Shown one piece after another: positions 1 to 7,087 of a stretch of 37,399 bases of DNA. The translations under genes were made by a program, and so were the position numbers. The DNA is from Chloroflexota bacterium (GTDB lineage: Bacteria > Chloroflexota > Dehalococcoidia > DSTF01 > RBG-16-68-14): positions 1 through 37,399 of the forward strand of contig JADFPV010000024.1 in assembly GCA_022562155.1 (NCBI GenBank). Direction: 5' to 3'. Below the pieces are notes generated by a model. It was not told where the DNA came from and did no database searches. It saw only the letters and a program-made list of their open reading frames with translations. Every line of letters starts with the position of its first letter. The first letter of the stretch is position 1.

Positions 1-359
1 GCCAGAGCGTCGGGCAAGTCGCCGAAGCAAACGGCGTCAGCGAGGAAGCGCTGACTGCCCATCTGCTCGAGCAGATCGCGACGAAGGTCGCCGAGAAGGT
101 CGCGGATGGCACGATCGACCAGGCAAAGGCCGATGAGATCCTCGCCAACGCGGCGGAAAAGATCGCGGAGCACATCAACCGCGAAGGTCCGCTGGAGAAG
201 CCGGAGGGCTTTGGCGCGTTACGCCAAGGCGACTTCCCCCACGGTGAATTCGGTGAGCTCCGCGAAGGCCGGTTCCCCGGCGGCTTCGGTCGCTTCCACG
301 GTGGCTTCCCGCAGCACGACAACACAGACGTGACGGAGGCTGTGTCCCCCACCTTCTGA
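1..359 (+). CDS. C-terminal part of a helical hypothetical protein (5' end outside window)
   Basis: An open frame enters from the left edge (first full codon at base 3) and stops at TGA 357-359, leaving 118 residues. The first 60 residues form a helical module with the pattern SVGQVAEANGVSEEALTAHL followed by a Lys/Ala/Asp-rich helix. I recognise this type of module from secreted or cell-surface proteins of actinobacteria and Chloroflexi, where it is often repeated; its function is not known to me. The tail is rich in Gly, Phe, His and Arg and probably disordered. The start and any signal peptide lie outside the window. Two overlapping hairpins follow the stop. Confidence 0.6.
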   Translation, partial: QSVGQVAEANGVSEEALTAHLLEQIATKVAEKVADGTIDQAKADEILANAAEKIAEHINREGPLEKPEGFGALRQGDFPHGEFGELREGRFPGGFGRFHGGFPQHDNTDVTEAVSPTF

Positions 360-370
360 GCATTTGACGG

Positions 371-412
371 CGCCGCCTATGGGCGGCGACCGCGCTAACT
401 AACGGCGCGGTC
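371..412 (+). terminator. Two overlapping GC hairpins after the first gene
   Basis: CGCCGCC (371-377) pairs with GGCGGCG (382-388) around a TATG loop, and GACCGCGC (388-395) pairs with GCGCGGTC (405-412) around a 9-nt loop. There is no clear T-run. They sit between the first gene and the response regulator, so a transcription stop or RNA-end stabiliser is the likely role. Confidence 0.4.
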
Positions 413-523
413 TGCGAAAGCGCCGTCGAATGCCAGAATGTGTTTATCGGAGAGGGAGATCCACGCCTCACCCCAGGCGCTGGCTCCCTCTCCAAGCTTT
501 CTAGACCCGCGTTTCCAGACCGA

Positions 524-532
524 TGATAGACT
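524..532 (+). promoter_or_regulatory. Extended -10 element of the two-component operon
   Basis: TGA followed by TAGACT (527-532) matches an extended -10 (TGn plus hexamer). No good -35 box is seen. The same TGATAGACT string precedes both tRNA genes in this window. A start site about 7 nt downstream would fall at or just before the ATG at 543, which suggests a leaderless message. Confidence 0.45.
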
Positions 533-542
533 GATGGTAGCT

Positions 543-1232
543 ATGAGCAGTGACAACGACCTGATCCTGGTGGCGGACGACGACGAGCACATCGTGGAGC
601 TGATCTCCATGTATCTCAAGAAGGCCGGCTTTCGCGTGGAGACGGCGTTCGACGGCGAAGAGACGCTCAAAAAGACGAAAGAGAAGCGGCCCAGCCTGCT
701 TGTGCTCGACATCATGATGCCGGGTCCTGACGGGCTGCAGATCTGCCGGACGCTGCGCCGGCGCAGCGATGTGCCGATCGTGCTGCTGACGGCGCGCACG
801 TCGGACGTCGATAAGATCGCGGGCCTAAGGTTCGGTGCTGACGATTACATCACAAAGCCCTTCAACCCCGACGAGCTGCTCGCCCGCATCGAAGCGGTGC
901 TCCGGCGCGCACGGAGCGGCTCCGCCGAACCGAAGGAGCAGCGCATCAGCCTCGCAGCGCTGGAGATGGACCTGACGAGCCGCAACGCCAAGATAGGCGG
1001 GAGCGATGTGCCGCTCACGCCGAAGGAGTTCGATCTGCTCGCGACGTTCGCGCGCTTCCCGAACGTCACGCTCGACCGCGAGCAGCTGCTCGACCTGGTG
1101 TGGGGGACGTCGTTTTACGCGCTCCGTACCGTCGACGTGCACGTTGCGCGGCTGCGCGACAAACTGAAGAACAGCCCCCTGAAGATCGAGACGGTCTGGG
1201 GAACGGGGTACCGGCTCGCGGCGGAGCAATAG
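543..1232 (+). CDS. OmpR/PhoB-family response regulator
   Basis: This is a 229-residue DNA-binding response regulator, the output half of a two-component system with the kinase 1 nt downstream. The receiver domain spans residues 5-120, with acidic pocket D12-D14, phospho-acceptor D56 in VLDIMMPG, T83 and K105 (KPF). The winged-helix DNA-binding domain spans about 130-229, including PLTPKEFDLL, the recognition-helix region RTVDVHVARLRDKL and the terminal wing VWGTGYRL. I chose ATG 543 because an extended -10 at 524-532 would place the transcript start close to it. ATG 534, three codons earlier, is also possible; a longer frame back to 438 has no homology-like content. The target genes cannot be read from the sequence. 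Confidence 0.93.
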   Translation: MSSDNDLILVADDDEHIVELISMYLKKAGFRVETAFDGEETLKKTKEKRPSLLVLDIMMPGPDGLQICRTLRRRSDVPIVLLTARTSDVDKIAGLRFGADDYITKPFNPDELLARIEAVLRRARSGSAEPKEQRISLAALEMDLTSRNAKIGGSDVPLTPKEFDLLATFARFPNVTLDREQLLDLVWGTSFYALRTVDVHVARLRDKLKNSPLKIETVWGTGYRLAAEQ

Positions 1233-1233
1233 C

Positions 1234-2682
1234 ATGGCCATTGAACCGGCGAGCATCGTCTTCAGTCTGCGGAGCAAGCTCATCCTCGCCTTTGTCGGCG
1301 TGGTAGTGGTCGCGCTGGTCATCGCGGGCAGCATCTTCGTGTTGGTGCGGCGCGGCGAACAAGAGCAGCAGGAGCTCAATCAGGTGATCGCAGCCTCGCC
1401 TGCGATCTACGCCGTGTTTTCGGTGCTTGAGGAGCGCCGGGCTACTCCACTCGTACTTAGGGAGTTCGTGGACTCTGCCGCTGAGAGCTTTGATGTCCGT
1501 GTATTGCTGGTGGACAGGCACGACGCGCTTGTGGTGGCGGACAGCAGTGACAGTCTCATGGGTGAACGGCTCGATCTGCCCGATGAGGTGATGGTCTCGC
1601 AGCATCGGCGCGGCCAGCGGCCCTATATCTCCTGGGAGCCGGACCGTGGATCGCCCGGCAGCGACCTGATCCTCGTCTCGGCATCCGTCGGCCGCCAGCT
1701 GAGTCCGTTCACCCCGTCGCCTGATGAGCGCTACCAGCTTCTGCTTGCGGTCTCACAAGGCACCATCCGCGGCGCCTGGCGTGGCCTCCTGCCCGCAATG
1801 GGTGTTGCGGCCCTGATCTCGATCCCCGCAGCGGTGGCCCTGGCGATCGTCGTCGCGCGCTACATCACGCGGCCGCTCCAGCAACTGACGTTGGCGACGC
1901 AGCAGATGGCAGAAGGCACGTTTGACGTCGACGTGTCGATTGAACGTCGCGACGAAGTGGGACGTCTCGCGCAATCCTTCAAGATGATGGCACAGCGCGT
2001 AGGAGAAGCTCATGCGGAGACGCGGGCGCTCGTCGCCAGCGTGTCCCACGATCTCAAGACACCGCTGACGTCGATCCTCGGCTTCGCGCAAGCACTCCGC
2101 GACGACGGCGGCGACGCCGAGGCGCGCCGCATGGGCGGCGTGATCCACGACGAGGCGACGCGGCTGACAACAAGGCTCAACGACCTGCTCTACCTCTCCG
2201 AGATTGAGTCAGGTAAGGCGCTCCTGGAGCGCGCCCAGATCGACGTTCGTAAGCTCATCGAAGGGATCATAGGCCGGCTCGGCAACGGTTCTGAAGAGCG
2301 AGAAGTGCAGCTCAGTACCGAGTTGGCTGAAGGACTCATCGTCAGCGCCGATGGCCCTAAGCTGGAGCGTGCCGTCGAAAACCTGATCGAGAACGCGCGC
2401 AAGTACACGCCGGAGGGCGGCGAGTTTCGCATCCGAAGTGCGGAGAGCGCCGGAAGCGTCCTGATCGAGGTTGCGAATGCGGCCCCCGATATGAATGCAG
2501 ACGAGTTGCCGCGCCTCTTCGAGCGCTTCTACCGTCGCGATCGAGCACGCGGCGCATCTACTGGCTCTGGACTCGGCCTGCCGATCGCGCGCGACCTCAT
2601 CGAGCTGCATGGCGGGACGCTGGAGGCATCGCTCTCCGGCGGCGAAATCAAGTTCACGATTCTGTTTCCACGCGGCGACTAG
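1234..2682 (+). CDS. Membrane sensor histidine kinase
   Basis: This 482-residue sensor kinase phosphorylates the regulator encoded 1 nt upstream. Transmembrane segments lie at about 15-38 and 185-210 and enclose an extracytoplasmic sensor region of about 145 residues. A HAMP linker follows (about 211-262). The dimerisation/phospho-acceptor domain has SHDLKTPLTS with H272. The ATPase domain has an N box with N383 and N387 (ENLIENARKY), an F-box-like LFERFYRR and a G2 box GSGLGLPIARDL (444-455). The usual Asp of the G1 box is replaced by an Asn-containing VANAAPDM; heavy-metal-type sensor kinases show similar Asn variants, so I take the enzyme to be active. The signal sensed is unknown. Confidence 0.93.
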   Translation: MAIEPASIVFSLRSKLILAFVGVVVVALVIAGSIFVLVRRGEQEQQELNQVIAASPAIYAVFSVLEERRATPLVLREFVDSAAESFDVRVLLVDRHDALVVADSSDSLMGERLDLPDEVMVSQHRRGQRPYISWEPDRGSPGSDLILVSASVGRQLSPFTPSPDERYQLLLAVSQGTIRGAWRGLLPAMGVAALISIPAAVALAIVVARYITRPLQQLTLATQQMAEGTFDVDVSIERRDEVGRLAQSFKMMAQRVGEAHAETRALVASVSHDLKTPLTSILGFAQALRDDGGDAEARRMGGVIHDEATRLTTRLNDLLYLSEIESGKALLERAQIDVRKLIEGIIGRLGNGSEEREVQLSTELAEGLIVSADGPKLERAVENLIENARKYTPEGGEFRIRSAESAGSVLIEVANAAPDMNADELPRLFERFYRRDRARGASTGSGLGLPIARDLIELHGGTLEASLSGGEIKFTILFPRGD

Positions 2683-2698
2683 CAGGCCCCCTCTCGAA

Positions 2699-2711
2699 GG
2701 GCCTTCGGCCC
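2699..2711 (+). terminator. Small hairpin after the histidine kinase gene
   Basis: GGGCC (2699-2703), TTC loop, GGCCC (2707-2711). It lies 17 nt after the kinase stop. It is short and lacks a T-run, so it is only weak evidence for termination. Confidence 0.25.
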
Positions 2712-2730
2712 CGCGGAAGCCGACTGGCTC

Positions 2731-2760
2731 TTGATATCCATGCTGCCTGAGAGTTAGGCT
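2731..2760 (+). promoter_or_regulatory. Promoter for the small membrane protein
   Basis: TTGATA (2731-2736) and TAGGCT (2755-2760) are separated by 18 nt. The ATG at 2767 is 6 nt after the -10 box, so the message would start at or next to the start codon. Confidence 0.4.
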
Positions 2761-2766
2761 CCACGT

Positions 2767-3111
2767 ATGGCAGAGGAAGAGGACGCCGAACAGCGGGAAG
2801 AAGAGGCTGACCTAGACGCAGATCGCAAGCCGCTGGCCTGGCGCGACTTACCCAGCGTCGTCAACATCAAAGACTTCGCGCAAATGGTGGGCGGCGAGGC
2901 CGAGCAGATCGGCGGGTCGGTGCGGACGTCGCTGGAGTCGTTCGGCCGGCTACCGTTCGGTCCCATCCTGGGATTTATCGGACTCTTCATCCTCAGCATC
3001 CGGAGCTGTCTGCTTGTGATGGTGATCTTCGTCTTCGGCACGGGCATCCTGCTGGTTACGCTCATGCGCGGCCTCGGCCTGATTACGCGCGGCCGCTCCG
3101 CTAAGGATTAG
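2767..3111 (+). CDS. Small membrane protein of unknown function
   Basis: This is a 114-residue protein. The first 25 residues are very acidic (Glu/Asp run), the middle is soluble (residues 25-62), and residues 65-105 contain one long or two short hydrophobic segments (GPILGFIGLFILSI and LLVMVIFVFGTGILLVTL), ending in a basic tail. I do not recognise a family. It has its own possible leaderless promoter and is probably not part of the kinase operon. Its stop codon overlaps the stop of the convergent release-factor-like gene (bases 3109-3110 are shared). Confidence 0.7.
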   Translation: MAEEEDAEQREEEADLDADRKPLAWRDLPSVVNIKDFAQMVGGEAEQIGGSVRTSLESFGRLPFGPILGFIGLFILSIRSCLLVMVIFVFGTGILLVTLMRGLGLITRGRSAKD

Positions 3112-3602
3112 CTGAGCGCGCGCTGGATTTCGCGGTCCGATTTGAGGAACTTCACCAACTGGCTTGTCGTGATGCCGAGCGCGGCTGCCGTTCGAGCGTA
3201 GCTACCCCCGGTGGCTTGGAGTGCGTCCAGAGCGGTTGCGACGATGATCGGGTAAACAGGGTTCTTCTCGTTCACGCCTAACGTGCCCCTGGATCCACGT
3301 TGCTTGATGAACTCGTCCGGTAGTTCCGGCGCATCGAGGTCGAACGGCGCGCGGACGTTGAGCGCGATGCGCTCGCGGAGGCGTCGGACGGCGGTGAGCC
3401 GGTTCCGCTCGAGGTAGCGCGAGTCGTTGGAGTGCACGGAGGCGCCGGACGCTTCGTGGTGGAGCTTGACGGCGGTCTCGACTTTGTTGCGACGCTGGCC
3501 TCCTGGCCCGCCCGATTTGTAGCGGTCTTCTCTGCATTGCTTGAGCAGCGCCTCGTCGTCGAGGAGGAGCCAGACGTTGCGTTTGGTGCGCGAGACCTTC
3601 AC
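3108..3602 (-). CDS. Release-factor-like GGQ-domain protein
   Basis: This 164-residue protein carries the catalytic domain of class-I peptide-chain release factors: RYKSGGPGGQRRNKVETAV, with GGQ at 34-36. It has no stop-codon recognition domain. The GGQ loop triggers peptidyl-tRNA hydrolysis in RF1/RF2 and ArfB. Unlike ArfB, the C-terminus is not a long basic tail. Residues 117-164 look like a small helix-turn-helix (SYARTAAALGITTSQLVKFL). I place the start at GTG 3602-3600, which overlaps the TGA of the ada-like gene as GTGA; the frame upstream of it only shadows ada. The substrate (stalled ribosomes or another ester) is unknown. Related short proteins occur in other phyla as release factor-like proteins. 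Confidence 0.8.
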   Translation of the reverse strand: MKVSRTKRNVWLLLDDEALLKQCREDRYKSGGPGGQRRNKVETAVKLHHEASGASVHSNDSRYLERNRLTAVRRLRERIALNVRAPFDLDAPELPDEFIKQRGSRGTLGVNEKNPVYPIIVATALDALQATGGSYARTAAALGITTSQLVKFLKSDREIQRALS

Positions 3603-4675
3603 GGCCGTTCGCGATCGAGCAGCTTGCGCTTGCGGTCGATGCCCCAGCGGTAGCCGTGCAGCTTGCCGTCGCTGCCGACGGCCCGATGGCACGGGATGAC
3701 GATCGACGCCGGGTTGCTGGCGCAGGCGCGCCCGACGGCGCGAGCGCTCGTCGGCCGGCCCAGCGCCTCGGCAATCTGCTGATACGTGCGCTGCTCGCCG
3801 TACGGGATGCGCCGCAGTTCGTCCCAAACGCGTCGCTGGAACGCCGTCGCCTGCACGTCGAGCGGCAGATCGAGGCTGGGCTGGTCGCCTTCGAGGTGCG
3901 CGAGGATTACCGCTACTGTCGATGTCATTTCCGGGCCACCCTCGCTGATCTCGGCCTTCGAGAACTCGCTTCGCAGGATAGCCGTCAGCTCGTTGTCGGC
4001 GTCGCCGAGGTAGACGGCGCAGACCCCCCGCTCGGTTGCCGCCACGAGCAACCGCCCGAGTGGACAGTCCGCGATCTCGTAGCCGATCGTCATGCCGGCG
4101 CCGCCCTTGCGGAACGTGGCGGGCGTCATGCCTAGCGCCGCAGACGCTTGCTCGTACACACGGCTGCTCGACCCATAGCCCGCGCTGTAGAGCGACGACA
4201 ACACGCTGTCGCCGTCCTGGAGTCCGCCCTTGAGCGCGGCTAGGCGTCTCGCTCGTAAATAATCGTTCGGCGTGATGCCGGTGACGCGCTTGAAGGTGCG
4301 TTGGAGATGGAACGGACTGACGTCGAGCGCCTTGCCCAGTTCTGCCAGCGTGACTGACTCGTCGACATGATCGTCGATGTACTGGCAGGCTCGTTGGGCG
4401 AGCGCCACCGCCGGGTCGGCGGCGTCGATCTCGTCCGGCTTGCATCGCAAACACGCGCGGAAGCCCGCGTCTCTTGCTTCTTCAGGCGTCGCGAAGAAGC
4501 GCGCGTTCTCGCGCTTGGGGCGTCGCGCGGGGCAGGTCGGGCGGCAGTAGATGCCGGTCGTGCGCACCGCGAGCACGAAGAGGTTCCGGAAGCGCTCGTC
4601 GCGGTCGACCGACGCCTGCCACCAGACCTCGTCGGTGGGTGTCTCTGGATGTTTGCCGTTCGTTGCTGTCGTCAT
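3599..4675 (-). CDS. ada: Ada-type methylated-DNA-protein cysteine methyltransferase and regulator
   Basis: This 358-residue protein has the complete Ada architecture. The N-terminal zinc/methylphosphotriester domain has C44, C48, C75 and C78 (CRPTC and CLRC), C44 matching the methyl acceptor of E. coli Ada. An AraC-type helix-turn-helix region spans about 90-190. The C-terminal O6-alkylguanine transferase domain (about 198-355) has active-site C329 in IPCHR. The protein repairs alkylated DNA by suicidal methyl transfer and, once methylated, usually activates its own regulon. AGGAGG (4688-4683) lies 7 nt before the ATG. An inverted repeat overlaps this ribosome binding site. The next gene starts inside its stop codon, so the two are translationally coupled. 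Confidence 0.93.
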   Translation of the reverse strand: MTTATNGKHPETPTDEVWWQASVDRDERFRNLFVLAVRTTGIYCRPTCPARRPKRENARFFATPEEARDAGFRACLRCKPDEIDAADPAVALAQRACQYIDDHVDESVTLAELGKALDVSPFHLQRTFKRVTGITPNDYLRARRLAALKGGLQDGDSVLSSLYSAGYGSSSRVYEQASAALGMTPATFRKGGAGMTIGYEIADCPLGRLLVAATERGVCAVYLGDADNELTAILRSEFSKAEISEGGPEMTSTVAVILAHLEGDQPSLDLPLDVQATAFQRRVWDELRRIPYGEQRTYQQIAEALGRPTSARAVGRACASNPASIVIPCHRAVGSDGKLHGYRWGIDRKRKLLDRERP

Positions 4676-4682
4676 CGCATGA

Positions 4683-4707
4683 CCTCCTGCCGTGACGGTA
4701 CGGCAGG
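4683..4707 (-). promoter_or_regulatory. Ribosome binding site and inverted repeat upstream of ada
   Basis: CCTGCCGT (4686-4693) and ACGGCAGG (4700-4707) form a perfect 8-bp inverted repeat with a 6-nt spacer. On the minus strand its inner arm overlaps the AGGAGG at 4688-4683. It could be an Ada operator on DNA or, in RNA, a hairpin hiding the ribosome binding site. Confidence 0.45.
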
Positions 4708-4770
4708 CGACAGAGGCAGTCTATCCGAATCTTGCGGTCAAAGTCCTGTGCTGCATGCTATCCTCGCCGC

Positions 4771-5499
4771 ATGGCCGCCCGCGCCACATCTAAGCCTAAG
4801 CGTCGCAGCGCATCTACGAAGCGCAACAGTGCGCGCCAGCGCACACTGACGCCAACGCGCGTTATCGAGCTGCTGGACGGCGAGTACGGCACGCTGCCCT
4901 GGCGTCCGGCCGGCGATCCGATCGCTGAGCTGGTGCTAACGCTGCTCTCGCAGAACACGTCCGACTCCAACTCCGGACGCGCGTTTATCCGGCTGCTCAG
5001 CGAGTTCCCGGACTACGAGTCGCTCCTCGATGCCGATGTGAAGAGGATCGAGAAGGCGATCCAGCCCGGCGGCCTCGCGCCTACGAAAGCGCCTCGCATG
5101 CAGGAGATGTTGCGCGAGGTCTGGAACCGTCGCGGTTCGTTCGACCTGACGTTTCTCAAGGACATGCCGTTGGACGAGGCGCGCGCGTGGCTGCGCAGCC
5201 TGCCCGGCGTCGGGCCGAAGACGGCGGCGTGTGTCTTGCTGTTCGCGCTCGGCATGCCCGCGCTGCCGGTCGATACGCATGTGCATCGCGTCGCGAAACG
5301 GCTCGGGCTCGTGCCGGAGAAGTCGACTCCCGAGCAGGCGTTCGAGCTACTGGAGCCGATGCTTGAGCCAAAGCAGGTCTACCCGTTCCACATCCAGCTC
5401 ATCAAACATGGCCGCCGCACCTGCTCCGCCCGTAAACCCAAGTGCGGCGAGTGCCCGCTGGCGTCGGAGTGTCCTTCTGCGGAGATCGGCCAGTCCTAA
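4771..5499 (+). CDS. nth: Endonuclease III family DNA glycosylase/AP lyase
   Basis: This 242-residue base-excision-repair glycosylase acts on oxidised pyrimidines. The helix-hairpin-helix is LPGVGPKTAACVLL with catalytic K150, and the catalytic Asp is D168 in PVDTHVHRV. The [4Fe-4S] cluster has the canonical spacing C218-X6-C225-X2-C228-X5-C234. The first 25 residues are a basic extension. The segment LSQNTSDSNS replaces the LSAQATD of E. coli Nth, resembling the LSQNTSD variants of other lineages. ATG 4771 fits a -10-like TATCCT (4759-4764, preceded by TGC) 6 nt upstream, so the gene may be leaderless; a TTG start at 4732 would lie upstream of that. It is divergent from ada. Confidence 0.9.
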   Translation: MAARATSKPKRRSASTKRNSARQRTLTPTRVIELLDGEYGTLPWRPAGDPIAELVLTLLSQNTSDSNSGRAFIRLLSEFPDYESLLDADVKRIEKAIQPGGLAPTKAPRMQEMLREVWNRRGSFDLTFLKDMPLDEARAWLRSLPGVGPKTAACVLLFALGMPALPVDTHVHRVAKRLGLVPEKSTPEQAFELLEPMLEPKQVYPFHIQLIKHGRRTCSARKPKCGECPLASECPSAEIGQS

Positions 5500-5512
5500 G
5501 CGTCGATAGTAG

Positions 5513-5581
5513 GGGAGGCTTTGGGCCTCCCGGGACCTTTGTTTCGAAGAACGAGCACAGCGGGCGACCTGAAGGTCGCCC
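5513..5581. repeat. Two intergenic palindromes between convergent genes
   Basis: GGGAGGC (5513-5519) pairs with GCCTCCC (5525-5531), and GGGCGACCT (5562-5570) pairs with AGGTCGCCC (5573-5581) with only a GA between the arms. The first is preceded by GTAG and the second followed by CTAC, as in the palindrome at 36021-36039. They lie between the convergent nth and GNAT genes, so they may terminate both. Confidence 0.55.
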
Positions 5582-5614
5582 CTACTCTAGCCCGCCGCAT
5601 CTGCTGAGCTTCCG

Positions 5615-6055
5615 TCATAAGTCGAACGCCATGTTGGGTCCCCACGGATCCCGGCTCGTCTCGACAAAGCCCCAACTAGTGTAAAACCCAACCGAGTCCT
5701 CCCAGAACCCCGTTTCGATCACGACGCGCCAGCGGCCCTGCAGTCGAGCCTCTGTGATGAGGCGTTCGAGGATGGCGCGGGCGATACCGCGACGTCGGAG
5801 GTTCCGGAGCACCGACATGCGCTGCACGCGCGCGATGCCGTCGCCCTCGTAGATCAGCGCACCGCAGCCAATGATGACGCCGGCCTGCTCGGCTACGAGG
5901 AACAGGTCCCCTGCGTAGCTGACCGAGATGTCGTCCAGGTCCGGGTTCAGATCCTCCTGGACATTCCCGAAGTGCTCGCCCAGCCCGTCGAGAATTAGCT
6001 GGCGTGCCTTCTCCTGGTCTTCGACGCGGAACGGCCGGATCTCGATGGGTCCCAT
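5615..6055 (-). CDS. GNAT-family N-acetyltransferase
   Basis: This 146-residue single-domain acetyltransferase begins IEIRPFRVEDQEKARQL. The acetyl-CoA binding motif A is VQRMSVLRNLRRRGIARAIL (about 76-95), followed by a beta-strand/helix end VIETGFWEDSVGFYTSWGF typical of the family C-terminus. The acceptor substrate cannot be predicted. It is the second gene of a leftward operon, 18 nt after the methyltransferase stop, and would therefore be under the same attenuator-like leader. Confidence 0.88.
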   Translation of the reverse strand: MGPIEIRPFRVEDQEKARQLILDGLGEHFGNVQEDLNPDLDDISVSYAGDLFLVAEQAGVIIGCGALIYEGDGIARVQRMSVLRNLRRRGIARAILERLITEARLQGRWRVVIETGFWEDSVGFYTSWGFVETSRDPWGPNMAFDL

Positions 6056-6073
6056 GGTGTTACGATGCCAGGC

Positions 6074-6850
6074 TTACGTCCGTTCTGCCAGCACAACCAT
6101 CCGGGGGCTGCGCATGCTGAACGGCTGACCGTCGAAGCCACCCCAGGTCTTGACGACGGTAAGGCCAGCCTTCGACAGCATGGCCGATAGCTCCGTGAAG
6201 GTGTAGAGCCGCAACGAATGGAAGCCGTGTAGCCGCTTGCCGTTCTTCGGTTGGTAGAACCAGTCGACGTTGGTGCGGCCGGCTTCGATGTCGTAGGCGC
6301 GGCGCTCCATCATGAACGCGCCATTCCCCAGCTCGCGGAACTCGCTTACCTGGAAGACACTCATCAGCCAGTCGTGGTTCATCGTGTCGATGAAGAACAC
6401 ACCACCGGGCTTGAGCGCGCGCCGGATGCCGTCCAGAACGCGTTGGTCTTCCGCCTCGGTTTCTAGATAGGCAAACGACGTGAAGCAGTTCATCACGGCG
6501 TCGTAGCGCGCTCTGCCGGGGACCTTGCGCATGTCCGCGTTGACCCACTCGATGTCGACATCGGCGAGCTTCGCGGCTTTCTTGGCGAGCCGGATGTGGT
6601 ACTTCGACAGATCGAGGCCGGTGACGCGATAGCCGCGCTGGGCCAGCGGGATGGAGAGCCTGCCCCAACCGCAACAGAGATCGAGCACGCGGGCGCCCTC
6701 GGGTAACTCCAGACACTTGGCGATGAAGTCAACCTGACCTGCGGCTCGCTCAGCTTCTTCTTCCACCGACCGGGGTACGGGCCCGGCTCGATAGAAAGTG
6801 TCGTGATAGTCGCGCTCGAACAGCGCTTTGTACCAGGGTTTCCGTGCCAT
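6074..6850 (-). CDS. Class I SAM-dependent methyltransferase
   Basis: This is a 258-residue Rossmann-fold methyltransferase. Motif I is VLDLCCGWGRLSIPLA (55-70), the SAM ribose-binding acidic end is GLDLS (78-82), post-motif residues are WVNADMRKVP, and ALKPGGVFFIDTM is the family's strand 5 region. The substrate is unknown; the fold resembles small-molecule methyltransferases. AGGAGG is present 11 nt before the ATG. Transcription appears to start about 145 nt upstream, behind a leader peptide and a terminator-like hairpin (6874-6993). GNAT is encoded downstream in the same operon. Confidence 0.9.
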   Translation of the reverse strand: MARKPWYKALFERDYHDTFYRAGPVPRSVEEEAERAAGQVDFIAKCLELPEGARVLDLCCGWGRLSIPLAQRGYRVTGLDLSKYHIRLAKKAAKLADVDIEWVNADMRKVPGRARYDAVMNCFTSFAYLETEAEDQRVLDGIRRALKPGGVFFIDTMNHDWLMSVFQVSEFRELGNGAFMMERRAYDIEAGRTNVDWFYQPKNGKRLHGFHSLRLYTFTELSAMLSKAGLTVVKTWGGFDGQPFSMRSPRMVVLAERT

Positions 6851-6873
6851 CTCTCTCCAAACCTCCTTTTGAG

Positions 6874-6917
6874 ATCAGAAAACCCGCTGCGTGTGGCAGC
6901 GGGCTGACTGTTCTGAT
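6874..6917 (-). terminator. Terminator-like hairpin in the methyltransferase leader (attenuator)
   Basis: On the minus strand CCCGCTGC (6903-6896), loop CACAC and GCAGCGGG (6890-6883) form an 8-bp GC stem followed by TTTTCTGAT, an intrinsic-terminator shape. An outer 7-bp pairing ATCAGAA/TTCTGAT (6917-6911 with 6880-6874) encloses it. An alternative partner for the left arm exists: GGCAGCAGGC at 6946-6937 can pair with GCCCGCTGCC at 6904-6895 in 9 of 10 positions, which would break the terminator. Confidence 0.6.
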
Positions 6918-6930
6918 TCCGGACGCGCGA

Positions 6931-6993
6931 TCAGTCGCCTGCTGCCAAGCAGATACCTACCAGTACCAGGCGCATAATGTCGCGTTCGTTCAT
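6931..6993 (-). CDS. Putative leader peptide (20 aa) of an attenuator
   Basis: A short frame ATG 6993-6991 to TGA 6933-6931 encodes a 20-residue peptide beginning MNERDIMRLVLVGI. Seven of residues 6-16 are Leu, Val or Ile, as in the leader peptides of branched-chain amino-acid operons. There is no ribosome binding site, but the ATG is 9 nt after a -10 box, so it would be read leaderless. The end of the frame contains the segment that can act as antiterminator. It could instead be a small protein in its own right, or chance; I judge a leader peptide most likely. Confidence 0.55.
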   Translation of the reverse strand: MNERDIMRLVLVGICLAAGD

Positions 6994-7002
6994 GTTGAGT
7001 GT

Positions 7003-7031
7003 TGGATACCAGACTGGGATGAGGATGTCAA
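7003..7031 (-). promoter_or_regulatory. Promoter of the methyltransferase-GNAT operon
   Basis: On the minus strand a perfect TTGACA (7031-7026) and TATCCA (7008-7003) are 17 nt apart. Transcription would start near 6996, at the ATG of the leader peptide. Confidence 0.6.
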
Positions 7032-7035
7032 CGCC

Positions 7036-7069
7036 AAGAGAGAGCCGCCATCGAAGGCGGCTCTCTCTT
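7036..7069 (-). terminator. Strong terminator of the metalloprotease gene
   Basis: A perfect 14-bp stem, AAGAGAGAGCCGCC (7036-7049) with GGCGGCTCTCTCTT (7056-7069), encloses a 6-nt loop. It lies 19 nt after the metalloprotease stop on the minus strand and just upstream of the next operon's promoter, insulating the two. The distal arm ends in a pyrimidine-rich run. Confidence 0.75.
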
Positions 7070-7087
7070 CATCGTTCAGTGACTCTC

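Noticed and set aside
2470-2500. Missing Asp in the G1 box of the histidine kinase, suggesting an inactive kinase
   Set aside because: Asn-containing variants occur in heavy-metal-type sensor kinases, and the H, N, F and G2 boxes are intact.
3603-4454. A long open frame upstream of the release-factor-like protein on the minus strand
   Set aside because: It runs through ada in another frame, is Arg/Pro-rich with no domain, and the GTG at 3602 gives a clean coupled start.
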